Source: Escarpia spicata (Eukaryota > Annelida > Polychaeta > Sabellida > Siboglinidae). Taken from it: a stretch of 64,000 nucleotides of DNA. Below, in pieces: positions 1 to 11,414 of this stretch. The notes beneath the pieces are model-generated. The model did not search any database. It saw only the letters and a program-made list of their open reading frames with translations, and had not been told where the DNA came from. The stretch lies in NCBI GenBank assembly GCA_963995525.1, contig OZ023208.1, forward strand, positions 18,549,658 through 18,613,657, given 5' to 3'. A program made the position numbers and the translations under genes. The first letter of the stretch is position 1. Each line of letters begins with the position of its first letter.

Positions 1-185
1 ACGTCAGCGGCCACTCTTGTCGTCACCGAGACCGAGTACCGGTGTCACGGTGACAGGACACGGTGTCTCGAAGAAGAAGAAGTAGGGCCGTGCCAGAAGT
101 ACGCGGTGAATAACTATGTTAACTTCGACACATTGAACTCATGTTTACAACGGGTTTGCAATAGTTTTCCAACTAACACCGATTG

Positions 186-265
186 AACAGGTCTGCCAGG
201 GAGTAAAGTGTAAAGCGCCTTGAACAGTCCTAAGATTGGATACTGCGCTATATAAGAACTTGGCA
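186..265 (+). repeat. SINE 3' tail, copy 1
   Basis: An 80-bp segment starts with AACAGGTCTGCCAGGGAGTA and ends with GCGCTATATAAG. The same segment recurs at 1750-1820, 2611-2680 and, inverted, at 20823-20893. At 1704-1820 it is joined to SINE body sequence, so I read it as the 3' tail of a SINE. Tails ending in GCGCTATATAA are common in animal SINEs that borrow a LINE 3' end. No ORF is associated. Confidence 0.6.
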
Positions 266-574
266 TTACTTTTATACAAGTTTTGGCCGTAATCGCCTAC
301 TTCTGGCACGGCTCTACTCTCGGCTCGTGCCACCGGGTTTGAGCGTGATTGGGAGCAATTGTGACCGGGAGCAAAAGTAACCAGATCCCGGTAATGAGTG
401 GCGAGGTTCAACAACGCTGTCCGTCTGGCATTTAGACACGAACATCAGCGTGTACATGCCGAACGTGTCATTTAATACGTGTCAATAACTGGTCAACGGG
501 TGCGAACCCGTGCAACACGAGTAGACTGATGTCCGTTGGTATCGTCGGCTAGTTGTCAGAATGAACCTGTTAGC

Positions 575-775
575 TTCCATGCACACGCACCCACGTGCAC
601 ACACGCGCGCACACGCACGCACTTTTGCGGATAAGCGCGCGCATGCACGCACATACTCACACACACGCACATTCACTCGCGCACACGCGCACACACACGC
701 ACATATACACGCACACACGCCCGCACACACACGCACATACACGCGCACACACACGCGCGCGCGCACACACACAGT
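575..775. repeat. (CA/CG)-rich microsatellite
   Basis: An impure alternating purine-pyrimidine tract of CA, CACG and CGCG units covers about 200 bp. It gives spurious HTHT- or RVCVR-type translations. Alternating CA/CG sequence can adopt Z-DNA; nothing here indicates a function. Confidence 0.85.
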
Positions 776-815
776 TCTCCGAAATATTTACGTAGGAGTT
801 GCTTCCCGTTAGGTG

Positions 816-1554
816 TCACAAAAAAGAAATTGCAAAAAATCACCAAAAATTAATCGTCTGACCAGCATTATAACTGTTGTCGTCCTTAACACTGAAGGTG
901 CGCAAATCTATGAAAAAGGACATCGACTTAACATCACTGATACTGATGCCGCTCTTCTATGAACCCGGAAGTAAATTAATGATACGTCCCCTGGTGTCTA
1001 CTAGTCATGTCTCGACAAACGTTTATCGCAGCAGGCCAGTACACGTGGTGCCACCTGGTGTCGTGCATCTGCTTCAACCAGATTGTTTACGAGTTGATTG
1101 TGTCACATAAGTCGGAACCATCGTAGAGAAATGACGTGCGGGATTGGCGGTAGCTGGGGCCATCATCTGCAGTCGGCTGGAGGGCGTATCCAGCCATGCC
1201 ACACTCCCTCTTTCGTCTCCACCTTCTCGCTTTCGCTTCCTCTTTTCGCTCGCTACCCCTTTGTTTTCCAATTATCTAACAGACATCGACACAAACCTGG
1301 AAATAGCCGGCCGTGTTCGTCTCTGCGACTCTGTCATTGACATGTCGAGTTGACCTTCCTCGCTAGCGTTAAAGAACGAGGGTAGTCGGACTCCCACGTG
1401 GAGAGGGCCTACAGCCGTGGATGAGAGCTCGACTTCCTTCCCGTCTCTCCACGGGGAGGATGCATGGCCCAGCGCGTGGCGACGGTGCTCCGGCGGTGTG
1501 TCGGTAGTACGCAGAGGGCACGCCGATGTACCACTGACGGTAGACCGGCGAATT
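816..1554. other. no feature recognised
   Basis: There are only short overlapping frames in both directions and no recognisable domain. A pyrimidine-rich patch lies near 1205-1265. Confidence 0.5.
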
Positions 1555-2035
1555 CACCACGACTTATGGGTGATACATCGATGATACATTGGTGTACACC
1601 GACCATACAATGTATGCACACCGAATACACACTACCGTACCGATACGCTGAGCTGATGCTATATTGATGATACACCGAAGGAACAGAATTAGTAATTAAC
1701 TACAGCGTGGTTGAATGCTTCCCCAGAGAAGTCGAGCTGGTGTTCGATTAAACAGGTCTGCCAGGGAGTAAAGTGTGACGCTTTGAGCAGTCCTGAGGAC
1801 TGGATACTGCGCTATATAAGAAATTACATTTACCTCTTTACCTTTTAATAGTACACCGAAAATACAGTGGTGATATACTGCACGTACACCAACGATACAC
1901 CGACGATAAATATGTGGTACACCGACAGTACAACTGCGATACACCGAAGGTACACCGACGATTCACCGATTGTACATTTACGACACATTGCAGGTACATT
2001 AACAATACACCGACGATACACGCTACGCTGACACC
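1555..2035. repeat. degenerate 'tacaccgacgata' tandem array, interrupted by a SINE
   Basis: Short degenerate units of the type (g)atacaccgac recur at 1555-1680 and again at 1848-2035. The intervening 1704-1820 is a SINE fragment, so one array seems to have been split by a SINE. Minus-strand translations give repeating Y-R-R-C-x-V-G-V patterns, an artefact of the repeat. Confidence 0.6.
1704..1820 (+). mobile_element. SINE 3' fragment (body plus tail), copy 2
   Basis: The first 43 bp (GCGTGGTTGAATGCTTCCCC onward) are the reverse complement of 2700-2742, part of the complete-looking SINE at 2699-2945. They run directly into the tail seen at 186-265, ending GCGCTATATAAG. This copy shows the body-to-tail order of the family. 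The tRNA head is missing, as expected for a 5'-truncated insertion. Confidence 0.6.
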
Positions 2036-2610
2036 ACACAGGTGCACAAACCAAACCGCGGAACACACACCCTAACTGACGACGCTCACCAATTTTAATA
2101 AGCACCAGAAAATACAACGACTTAGCCTGAACCGACCGACAAAGGGGATCGTCTATTACCTGTCGGCGATACAGGCCCTATTAATCAGACGTTCCACCAA
2201 CACAGCCCCGTTTGTGTGTGCGCTTTACCCCGAGTCGAGAACAAACGCTGATCCGCCGACGTGATGCGCACACTGAACCGCCGGCCCCAACGAACGCTGA
2301 TTGCTAATTACACAAACCTGCCATAAATCATCGTTCAGCAACAATTTAATCATAACCCCCGTTTAAATTGCCCCCACCGAAAGTGCCCCGCGGCGGGGTA
2401 CGGTGTCAGTGACGCCGTGCCGTATACACGCGGGTGACAATCCGTGTTCGCGCTGTCTAGACGCCGGTTGTTTCAACGCCGCAACAAACCGATGACCGAT
2501 GGGGGGAAAACTGCGCTGATTCGGCGAGGGAGACGGTAGTCGGCTCCGGTCTTCGTCTGGCGCAGAGATGCCGGTGTCGGAGAAAAAAAAGTAAGCTCTT
2601 TATATATATA
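2036..2610. other. no feature recognised
   Basis: No coding signal or repeat was recognised. A 96- to 133-codon minus-strand frame crosses 2457-2858, but it overlaps the SINE and an AT microsatellite and has no domain. Confidence 0.5.
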
Positions 2611-2698
2611 TGAACAGGTCTGCCAGGAAGTAAAATGTAAAGCGCGTTGGGCAGTCCAAAGACTGAATACTGCCCCATATGTATATATATATATATAT
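2611..2698 (+). repeat. SINE 3' tail, copy 3, ending in (AT)n
   Basis: This matches the tail at 186-265 from AACAGGTCTGCCAGGAAGTA to the decayed end TACTGCCCCATAT, and then runs into (TA)n to about 2699. Its orientation is opposite to the neighbouring SINE body at 2699-2945. Confidence 0.55.
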
Positions 2699-2945
2699 AT
2701 CGAACACCATCTCGACTTCTCTGGGAAGCATTCAGCCACGCTACAATTAATGCGCGAAGACCATTCGTACGCAAATATCCACCACTATATATAGCCAGGT
2801 ACTCATTCATACAGCCGAGTGAACTGAAACAAGATATAAAGTGAACGAATTTGCCCAACGGCAGCGTAGGATTTGAACCCGGTTTCTTGACTGAGAGTCC
2901 GATGCTTTAGCCACTGCGCCACCTCGCTCCAGAAGAGAGGATTCC
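2699..2945 (-). mobile_element. tRNA-derived SINE (head and body)
   Basis: On the minus strand the 2870-2945 end reads like a tRNA, with an A-box-like TGGCGCAGTGGC and a B-box GGTTCAAATCC at tRNA-like spacing. It continues into a non-tRNA body containing GAGTACCTGGCTATA. The body is shared with 21365-21570, which has a different but also tRNA-like head. A functional tRNA gene is unlikely, because the sequence runs on into shared body sequence and has no clean acceptor-stem pairing or terminator. The A and B boxes would be the internal Pol III promoter. The shared body and the tRNA-like head are seen directly; the SINE assignment is inference. Confidence 0.7.
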
Positions 2946-2949
2946 CGTC

Positions 2950-4340
2950 AGTTGTGATCGTTCGTTGTCACTCGCGGACTACAGGGCGCACTGTCTAGGT
3001 CACGCGGTGTAACGATGTTTGACTCTAGCGGGGTGACGCCAGTTAGCATAATTAGCCGACATCGGAAATTTGGCGACACGGCTGTCAGACGAAGATAGCG
3101 GCAAGCTGTTATTATCGTCACGCATGTGCAGTGCGACGATGGCGGCGCGTTTCAAACTCGCCGCGTGAATTCGGCCGTAAAACCGCCGTAAAACGTGACA
3201 ACGTTCCGCGGAAACGGAACGACAGAAAATGATGGATGCAGAAACGAAAAAAGATTTCACCGCGGTTGCTACCCGCATGTGGGAGAACGCGTTTATTTTA
3301 CCCCGGGCGTCTCATCTAACCCATCGATCACACAACGACGCGTATACCTTACAAGCACGGACGTTAGCCCGCTCATTTTTGACTTAACCTCATTACTTTC
3401 ACAATCGCGATTTTTTCGTGTCAGTTTTAAACTTCAATTATTCTTCGTCGAATTTAATTAAGTTTCCGCATACGCAACTACCCGGTGAGGTCGTGCACTG
3501 AGGCCGCCCCTGGTGGAAGAAGGCAAACATTGCGGCATGCGATCGCACGTCGTACATTCTTGGCTGGTGAAAGCTGCCGCCCGATTGTGGAAACGCGTTC
3601 GTACCAGACGCAGACATACAAACCACGCTTTGGAATGAACCTTACAAGGTTAGATACACGGGTCAAACGCATCGACTGGATTAGATAAGGGAAACGCGCG
3701 CACGGGACAACCTACAGACGCGGCAAAGCCAGGATCAGCGAATGCACATGCAGACAATTTCGAACAGGAGCCGAGTATACATAACGAAAGTTCAGTCGAG
3801 TGCTTCGCTTGGTTATGGCTGGCGCGTCGCTTAGAATACATTCAACGCGCCGGCTCGGCAATATTTACACAATGAGTTGTCTCTTATGTTCGTATACCCG
3901 CCATTTTGCCGCAGAATGTTATTGATTTTTTTCCATTGAAACCGCGCACAGACGTAATTCAATATCGTCCGGAACGTGTGCTATTATTAAATCAGGACGT
4001 TGTTTGTCGAGTTTGTGACCTAAAGCAGTTTTCATTAATCCGATTTTTGAGTAACGTTATGTAGCGAATACCTCAGCTAAACTAACCTGAAGCAATCTAC
4101 GTGCACAGGAGGCACTACCATCATTTACATGTGCATATATTGCTAAGAGCAATATTTAAATTTAAGTATGTGCATTGAATTAAATTGTCTTAGTCTCAAT
4201 TAGGCCTATGCTCACTTCCGGGAATTTGTCTTTATGTCAAAATAATTCCGACTGATGATAGCGTCTCAGATCACGAACACTTTCTTCGTCTATGCTGACC
4301 GCTGCAGTGAAATAATGGTCTACATGCACATCACCGCCAC
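2950..4340. other. no feature recognised
   Basis: Only short frames (92 codons or fewer) on both strands, with no domain and no repeat recognised. Confidence 0.5.
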
Positions 4341-4349
4341 ACCCTCTTC

Positions 4350-4730
4350 TGCTTCTTGGAGTACGGAGTACTCCACTCGGAATATGATATACCTTCAGAG
4401 AAAAGAGTATTTCCACCGGTAATTCGGAGTACACCCAACTTGAATACGGAGTATCTATCGTCATAGTACGGAGTACCTCCATCCGGTGTACAAAGTACAT
4501 ATCCTCAGAGTACGGAGTACTTCCACCCGGAATATGGAGTACCTACGCTCACAGTACGGAGTACCTCCGCCCGTAGTACGGGCTACCTACAGTCAGAATA
4601 AGGACTACTACCACGTGGAATACGCATTGTCTACGCCCGGAATACGGGGTACCTCCACATGGAGTACCGAGTGCCTACACCCGAAGTATCTACTCTGAGA
4701 GTACCGCCGTCAGGAGTACCCCAATGGTGA
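4350..4730. repeat. degenerate tandem array with AGTACGGAGTACCTCC units
   Basis: About a dozen diverged units of 25-30 bp contain GGAGTACcTcC and CCcGgaATACGGAGTA. GTAC occurs many times and is self-complementary, so the array can form many small hairpins. No coding function is apparent. Confidence 0.65.
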
Positions 4731-4769
4731 TCCACCCCGCCTGGTGCACTTCGACGCAGAACGCTTCAG

Positions 4770-5955
4770 TTTTTTTCCTGTACCATAATAATACATTTAT
4801 TCGTACTAAAAATTGTACAATTCGACTAAATCAATGTATATGTTAGTGTGTACATAAATCAGTAAGCAATGAGCGCAGCTCGTCAATGGCTAAAAAGAAG
4901 TGCTACCCGCATTATTTATATTATGTAACACATCTTTTGCAAATGAGACTCTACACACTAGTTCAACATCCAGCCCCTCCTGGTAGTGGTCTTGAATCAT
5001 ACCATAACACTGATTAGACTTCATTCTAAAGAATGTCATGGCATCAAGTTTGAACATGGACATGATATAGTTAAAACGTTTAGACATGTATGACCCACTA
5101 CCTTGAAAGGCTAGATGAGAGAGCATTTTCAAACTGGAGTTACTGCATTTCAAGCAACTCTGCATAAATCGTACCATTCGATTCATAATTTGAATTTGAA
5201 TCGGTAAACAGTCTGCTAAAGGTGGCACCATATTACAATGCGGGCAAACTGGTAGATTAAACAGTTTTGTGATACCTTTGCGCCACGTAGTATAAAACAT
5301 ATCAAGATGTTTGTTTTGTAAGTTACACAGACTTACACCACAGAAAGATGTAAAGTACGACATAAATAACTGACGTTTTATGCTTATATTACAAAACCCA
5401 AAATTAGCAGATAATGCATTTACACGCCATATAAAATCATGACACAACTTATACCATAGCCTGGTGAGTGTCAGGACTAATATTGTGGCCTAAATGCAAC
5501 CTTTTTGACTCTGTTTCACGTTTAAACCATCAAAGTAAAATGGCCAGTCGGTGCCACTGCCATATTTAATAAATTGACATTTTGGCGGGTTGAATTGTAA
5601 ATCATATTCATATGCAGACTTTAGACATATCACACATTTTGTTCAATGCATATTTTGATGGAGCTACCAAAGATATGTTATCAGCATAGCCAACAGCACC
5701 ATAGTACTTATGAACAATCATACAGCCAAAACCAGACATGCAGAGTCTTGTTAAGATTTCATCAATGTAGATAGAAAATAAAATGGGGGAGAACACCCCA
5801 CCCTGCTTCACTCATTGGTAGTGGAGAAATACAATGACATGGAATTGTTCCATGATACATTTAAATGTTGATTAGTGTACTTATAAAGTAAACATCTGAT
5901 TAAATGGGGATTCATTCCTCTTTCCATGAAGTCATTTGCTGATTTCCTCTTGGTT
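4770..5955 (-). mobile_element. non-LTR retrotransposon fragment (RT C-terminal half and 3' end)
   Basis: Minus-strand conceptual translation gives the second half of a LINE reverse transcriptase. It starts near 5955 with a segment like RGMNPHLIRCLLYKY, followed by a VKQGGVFSPILFSIYIDE block, a YADN box (5672-5683 area), and a long C-terminal region at 5447-4890 with WRKGITKLFNLP and a cysteine-rich stretch. The N-terminal endonuclease and RT block A are absent (5' truncation). A one-base deletion precedes VKQGG, a second break separates the two main frames around 5450-5600, and the catalytic YADD is YADN. The 3' UTR runs to about 4770 and contains AATAAA. The style fits the CR1/L2/Jockey group; the exact clade is uncertain. 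The copy is dead. Confidence 0.8.
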
Positions 5956-6419
5956 TTTTACCAGAGGTTGAATTGTGGATATATATAAAACCATCCGTGA
6001 TATACCACTGAGGTGAATAGCAAAAAAAGAAAGATCTCATTTGATTTGTATCGTGTCCGCGGTTAGATTATAGATTCAGTATTTACGACGGCGATATGCA
6101 ATCACCGGCTGCACGTGAGACTCACCGGACTTGCTGGTTGACAATATGATCGAAGTCCCACAACTGACACCCGGAAAACGCGATGACTGGTGGACATTTC
6201 CACACAAACAGAGTAGTTATTAGATGTAAAACCGGCCAATAATGCATATGATCGAAATACACCAGAAAGACAGCCGGAAATACTCGCGAGTAAGCCGGAA
6301 GCAGATTGGGATCCCCACTGCGGTAACGTAGTGAGGTGGAAGATTCTTTGTTGCGTACTAACCTGGACCCAGCGGTTCGTTTTCATGGTCAGTAACCGCG
6401 AAACCCAATTATACAAATG

Positions 6420-6770
6420 TACTTAGAGACTACAAGTTCACCTCCATTTTCACACACCCCCTCCGATCCTCGCCAAAACTTCAACCTCAATCTCTCCAAA
6501 CACTTCCAATTTTACACACACCCCCTCCGACCCTCGCCAAAACTCCAACCTCAACCTCTCCAAAAACCTCTAATTGCCCCCCCCCCCTTGAGACTCGCTA
6601 AAACCCAACTTGAGGCGCTCCAAAGACGTCCATTTGCACCACCCGCCGAGGCTCACCAAAACACTTTGAGGCTCTAAATATTGGCGAGCTAATCCTATTC
6701 CCAGCCCCTACCTAAACAAATTGGGGGCTAAGCTACCCCCGGTTCTGAAGCCTATGACGTTTATAAGCTA
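6420..6770 (-). repeat. 57-bp-repeat element, copy A (reverse orientation)
   Basis: Read on the minus strand, 6770-6690 matches the leader of the element at 42939-44590 (shared GGGAATAGGATTAG and AATATTTAG). It is followed by diverged units of the type gagcctc-ggggtgcaaa-gaggttttggag down to 6420. On the + strand it appears as C-rich cctcgccaaaact repeats with a poly-C run near 6577. No ORF is supported. Confidence 0.65.
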
Positions 6771-6939
6771 TGTAGCAAGGCATGGTTGGTTGCTTTAGCC
6801 TTTATCTGGCTGGGCTTTGCTGGTTTTGCAGCAACCGAATACTCGAAGTAGAGTAGTTGCAAGTCTAGTGACACATCACGTTATAGTAGTATGTTCCCAC
6901 TGTGTCATAATACATTTAACCACAACACCGCGCTGCCAG

Positions 6940-7140
6940 CAAATAATGGCAATTGAACTCGCCTGTCAAGAAATAGGTTCTCCAAACACCGCCACGAAAC
7001 AACATTGACTCGACTGCCAGGAAATTGCGTAACTCGCACGCCAGGAAATTGTGCCACGTCGATTGCAAGGAAATTATGTCATCCACATCCCAGGAAATTA
7101 CGCAACCACGCGTTGCCGGGAAATACGGCAGTGTAGGGAA
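6940..7140. repeat. 24-25-bp degenerate tandem array (ccaggaaatt)
   Basis: The core (c)CAGGAAATT recurs at 7018, 7042, 7067, 7091 and 7119, 24-28 bp apart, with weaker copies upstream. This is a small, decayed minisatellite just before the MITE. Confidence 0.6.
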
Positions 7141-7286
7141 ATGTTATTACGGTGTAATGCTAGTTTAATGAGCCGCGTGTGGGCAACGCCATTACGCCTG
7201 AATCACTTTACAGCTGGAAGGAAACCTCCTGAATAGACGATACCCGGATTAGCTCTTCTCCATTCACTACAAATGGCGGATACATT

Positions 7287-7641
7287 GTCGCGCATACATT
7301 TATCCGGGCGTTAAATTTTATTCGGGTGATGTTTATTTGCATTTGGCACCAGTAGATCACGTAGTGATAAATAATATCCAGTAGTTAAATATGTTTCGTT
7401 TGTTGTCGTAATACGAGCGTTATAGTTAGACTATATAATTATAATTTGCTGTTTCAGATTTGTGACCAAGTATAAGAGTAAGTCACGTGACGTGTGCGTG
7501 GAGAGGAAACTGTTTTACGACAGAAATTGTTTATGTCTGTGGGAAGCAAACATTGTATAATTTATGTATATATATATACATATGTGTAAATATAGCTGTG
7601 CATATAAACATACATAACGCCCGGATAACTGAAAACGCGAC
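7287..7641. mobile_element. MITE family 1, copy 1
   Basis: The element is 355 bp with terminal inverted repeats: GTCGCGCATACATTTATCCG at the left and its imperfect complement, ending AACGCGAC, at the right. The whole interior matches 20908-21347 in reverse orientation, including a segment with CACGTGACGTGTGCGTGGAG. There is no transposase ORF. Long TIRs, no coding capacity and two interspersed copies define it as a MITE. A second TIR-like end at 7690-7735 suggests another, partial copy next to it. Confidence 0.8.
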
Positions 7642-7689
7642 AGTCGTAGCTGGTGCTAAATACATTTCCTAAGATACGCGCACGCGCAG

Positions 7690-7735
7690 AAACGTCACCC
7701 GGATATTATTTAACGCCCGGATAAATGTAAGCGCG
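7690..7735. mobile_element. solo TIR of MITE family 1
   Basis: The sequence has CACCCGGATATTATTTAACG followed by CCCGGATAAATGTAAGCGCG, which is the right end of the 20908-21347 copy (CACCCGGATAAAATTTAACG...). No matching left end was found nearby, so this is an orphan end about 50 bp from copy 1. Confidence 0.65.
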
Positions 7736-7739
7736 ACGG

Positions 7740-8875
7740 CGTCGAAAGTCTCTTGAAACTGCCCACGGAAATACGATACGTAATTTTGTACTTAAAGAGA
7801 AAGAACAATGATGTATCTACCGCAATAACCTAAATGCAAAACATAACGAATTATCGTTTCAGAAAAGAATACACCGTACATTATAATTATACTAAAACAA
7901 TGCGATATGACTCAATTGATAATAGCCAATGCTAGCATCAGAACACAAAACAAGGTCAATCTGACGGTTTGAATGAACAACAAACTTACATATTTTGTCT
8001 GATTCTAATTTAAAGTTAGTAATACATTTAAGTAAAACAATTAAATTGTTAGAACATATAGTATAAACATAATAACTTGTGCAAATATTTACATTTGCAG
8101 CTACTTGACGTTCAAAGGTCAGGTAAAATGTGAAAAGGGCAGATGTTTCCGGCGCTTGCAGAACATAACTACTTTTGGGTACTGTCTATTCATCCGGTCA
8201 TAGACATGTCTGTTTCAGGAAATCACAAATTAACTTTGAAGGAAACAACGACTTACGATATCGTCGCCTTCAACAACGTAAAGAAAATATAAATCCCTCG
8301 CTTTAAAACAGGTGAGAAACTTTTCAATACGACCGCCTGCAGAAACCAAACCGCTGTCTGTCTTGTTGGAGGCGGCGCCGGTCGATTGATTGAATGTTTT
8401 GCTAACGATGGCTGGAGACGAGTCGCATTTGAATTATGAAACGCGTTCGGTGGCTAATTGTTATCGAGTTTCCGGTGAAATCTGTTCTTTGTGTTTCAAG
8501 ATGGTGTGATAATAAACTGTGTTTTATGGCCGACGCACGCGACGGTGTAAAGCGTTCACCCGTAACGCACGGAACGGCAAATAGATGTCCCGTGCCACGG
8601 AATGGTCGATGTTTAATATTCCATTGACGACGAATGTTAAGTATATTTTTAATGTTCCGAAAATCGACTGCGTTAATTATCTATGCTTTTAAAAATTCTT
8701 GTAAAAATTTTAGGTTTTGTAATTTTTCTCTCTTCAGGAAAAAACACCATTATTACATATTCCTGTAGTATGGCGTCCGAAACAAGTCGAAGTCATTGGA
8801 TCTAGAAAAATCGGTTCTACAGGAAGGAACGTACAGAACAAATAGGATTAGGGCTAGAATTAGGAATAGGGTTAT
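7740..8875. other. no feature recognised
   Basis: AT-rich sequence with no ORF longer than 63 codons and no repeat recognised. Confidence 0.5.
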
Positions 8876-8879
8876 GGTT

Positions 8880-8886
8880 ACACACA

Positions 8887-8918
<32 letters not shown>

Positions 8919-8935
8919 CACACACACCTATACTA

Positions 8936-8973
<38 letters not shown>
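8880..8973. repeat. compound (ACGC)n / (CA)n / (TA)n microsatellite
   Basis: About ten ACGC tetramers are followed by CA dinucleotides, then CTATACTATA, then about 17 TA dinucleotides. The tract is pure in each block, which suggests recent expansion. Confidence 0.9.
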
Positions 8974-8974
<1 letters not shown>

Positions 8975-8975
<1 letters not shown>

Positions 8976-11220
8976 GGCCGTGTATAAGTGAAGTTAGATA
9001 AACTATAATTTCTTCAGCCGGCACAAAAAATATGCACACACATATATAGAACAGATATTTCTAGATCCATTTTTTTCGCAATACACCTGCACCATGCCTT
9101 CACTGGCGATGGATCCTACAGTTACTACAGCCACTAGACTTTTTAAGCCGATCGGTGCACAAATGAACAACTTAGGTCAATAGTTGTGCTCATAACCCTG
9201 TTTTAAAGTAATTCCTAGCGAGCAGAAAGTCGCCAAGACTTTCGAAAAAGCCCATGCATGTACTTCACGAAGAAAAATGCAGTGTATTAAAAAAAATTGC
9301 AGATTTTCATGTGTGATTGTAGAAGGTGTTGTCTGTAAAATGGTGGATTTCTAGATGATTTGAATAACCGGAAGGATATATGGCAGCAATTTGTCTGTGT
9401 GACCTGTTTGCGGAGTAATGCTTGCCGGTATTTGTAAATATTGACGGGTGTCACACATACAGCCATTTTACGAGAGCTAGAAGTATGCAATTTTTAAAAA
9501 TCTATCAACATGTCAACGAGATGATGATAACAGCAGGTGAGAAGTTTAAGACACTTTACAGGTCACGTTTTCTTATAATCAGCCAACACGTTAACATGGT
9601 CGCCTATGGGAAAACCAACAGTGTATTGACCCCTTCATGGCCGACTCGGCAAGCAGAAAACGTCATTGATTGTAGACATATCGACGACTCGGATGTTTTA
9701 CACCAGGCACTTTTCTGCCGTGAGAACTTCGGTCCAGTACTTTTCTACTCGAGGCAGAGAGCAACTGGAGCGCCTCTACCAGTTGTTTGAATTACTTCAA
9801 ACGTCGCACGGCTTTAGGTGTCATTATAACCAGGCGTAACGAACCGCACCGTCGATAAATGGATGGTGGAGTTTTCGGTCACGGGTTTAATCGTTCACAG
9901 GTTCGATCGTTCAAAAGTGATCAGTTTCAATGGCTCATGGTCGAAATGTTTACGTTGACGGGTTAGGTTGAGATCTGATGTGGCACTTCCTTAATATTGA
10001 CCTTTAGGAATGTCTTGATGAATTTCCCCCTGGGTAATTTCCGAGAAGTTGAATGCGTTTCGTTGTTGTACGCAGTCGACAAGCGTCATTTGTTAAGACA
10101 TTGGTCCACAGATACTACACGAAAGCAAATTTAAAGCTCTCTAAATTGTTTCTGCACAATTGTAGTGTCGGAATAGTTCAGATAGGTTTCATATCCCTGA
10201 CATTATCAGCGTACATAAAAATGTAATTTTTAAACGTTTTGCCGAACATCTATTTGATAAAAAAACATAAAATCTCTATTCATTTATCTCGGTTGCATAA
10301 AGCGCATGCGTACATAACTATTTTAGACACACGTTTTCTGGGGTATCTAATGGGGATTGATACAGAGCCTTTCCAACAAAAGCAATGGTGTTATGCGATA
10401 ATGAGTTTGTGGCTCAGATATATGGAGAAAGCACTTTTAATGGTGCATTATTGGTATTTAAATGCCCAAACTGTTGTTATTTGTCATACACATGGGTACT
10501 CCACAAAATCACAACCTGTGAAATGGCTTGACACCCCATCCTTCAGCAGTCACCCAGTGAAATTTACCACCAAAACCAAGAAAGAGACACGTCAAAATAC
10601 GAGACAACACTGAAGTCACCTTTCAAGGGGTTGTGCCAGGAGAGGAAACAGAAACAAAAACAGAAACAAAAACAGAAACACAACTATTCCCTATTGACAG
10701 GTGCGTCAATCTTTTTGCTGACGATGAAGACTTCCAACGAGGAAGACCCCCCAACTAGGCAGCCTACCGGAAGTAGAGGCGCACACGCGATGAGCGCGTT
10801 ACTCACAGCCATCTCAAACATACCGCATCCCCATCCATAAAAAAAAAAACATAAATAAGAATCCTAGAATCCGACGGCAAAAACACCAACGAGTAGTCTA
10901 TTTTGACGCATCTGCTAGCCTGCCATCGATCGCCAGAGTCGTCTCACTCGTCGGCTATACGTGTGTCATGAATCGCAACCAGGCCGTATCAACGTACGTT
11001 GCCACGGCGATAGCGCCGAGTTTACGTATCGTACACTTAGCAGTCACTTACGACCTCACGTGCCGATTGATGAACATCTAATGAATCCGCAGCGAAGGGA
11101 AATCTATTTCTAGGACGAGCTTCTTCTCGGAGCACGCCACTTTTATTTCACGTTTGCAAACAGAGGTGCTGCAGGCAGTCGTACGTAGACTCGTAACGGA
11201 TATTCACTGACTAAAATGTG
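8975..11220. other. unassigned; two orphan open frames
   Basis: Plus-strand frames of 122 codons (9422-9790) and 124 codons (10239-10613) are open, but they show no recognisable domain, no homologue known to me and no clear splice context. The base composition is AT-rich and I treat them as chance frames. A short (CAAAAA)-type repeat of GAAACAAAAACA lies near 10645-10680. Confidence 0.45.
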
Positions 11221-11224
11221 AACG

Positions 11225-11412
11225 CATGCACACATGATAGGTATGCATGCACACACACACAAAATGCAAACGCACATATGCACAAATGCACGTACGTGTA
11301 CATAGGAGCCTGCGAACTTACGCACCTACTTTCACACACAGACACATGCACGACTCGTACACACACGCGCGCGCACACGCACATACGCACTCACGCGCAC
11401 ATGCACTCACTC
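11225..11412. repeat. CA-rich imperfect microsatellite
   Basis: Interrupted CACA, CACG and GCAC units, similar in character to 575-775. Confidence 0.8.
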
Positions 11413-11414
11413 AC

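Noticed and set aside
2870..2945. A functional tRNA gene on the minus strand
   Set aside because: A- and B-boxes are present, but the sequence continues into a SINE body shared with 21365-21570 and no clean acceptor stem or terminator is seen.
9422..10613. Two 122-124-codon plus ORFs
   Set aside because: No domain, AT-rich, no splice or promoter context; the length is compatible with chance in 64 kb.
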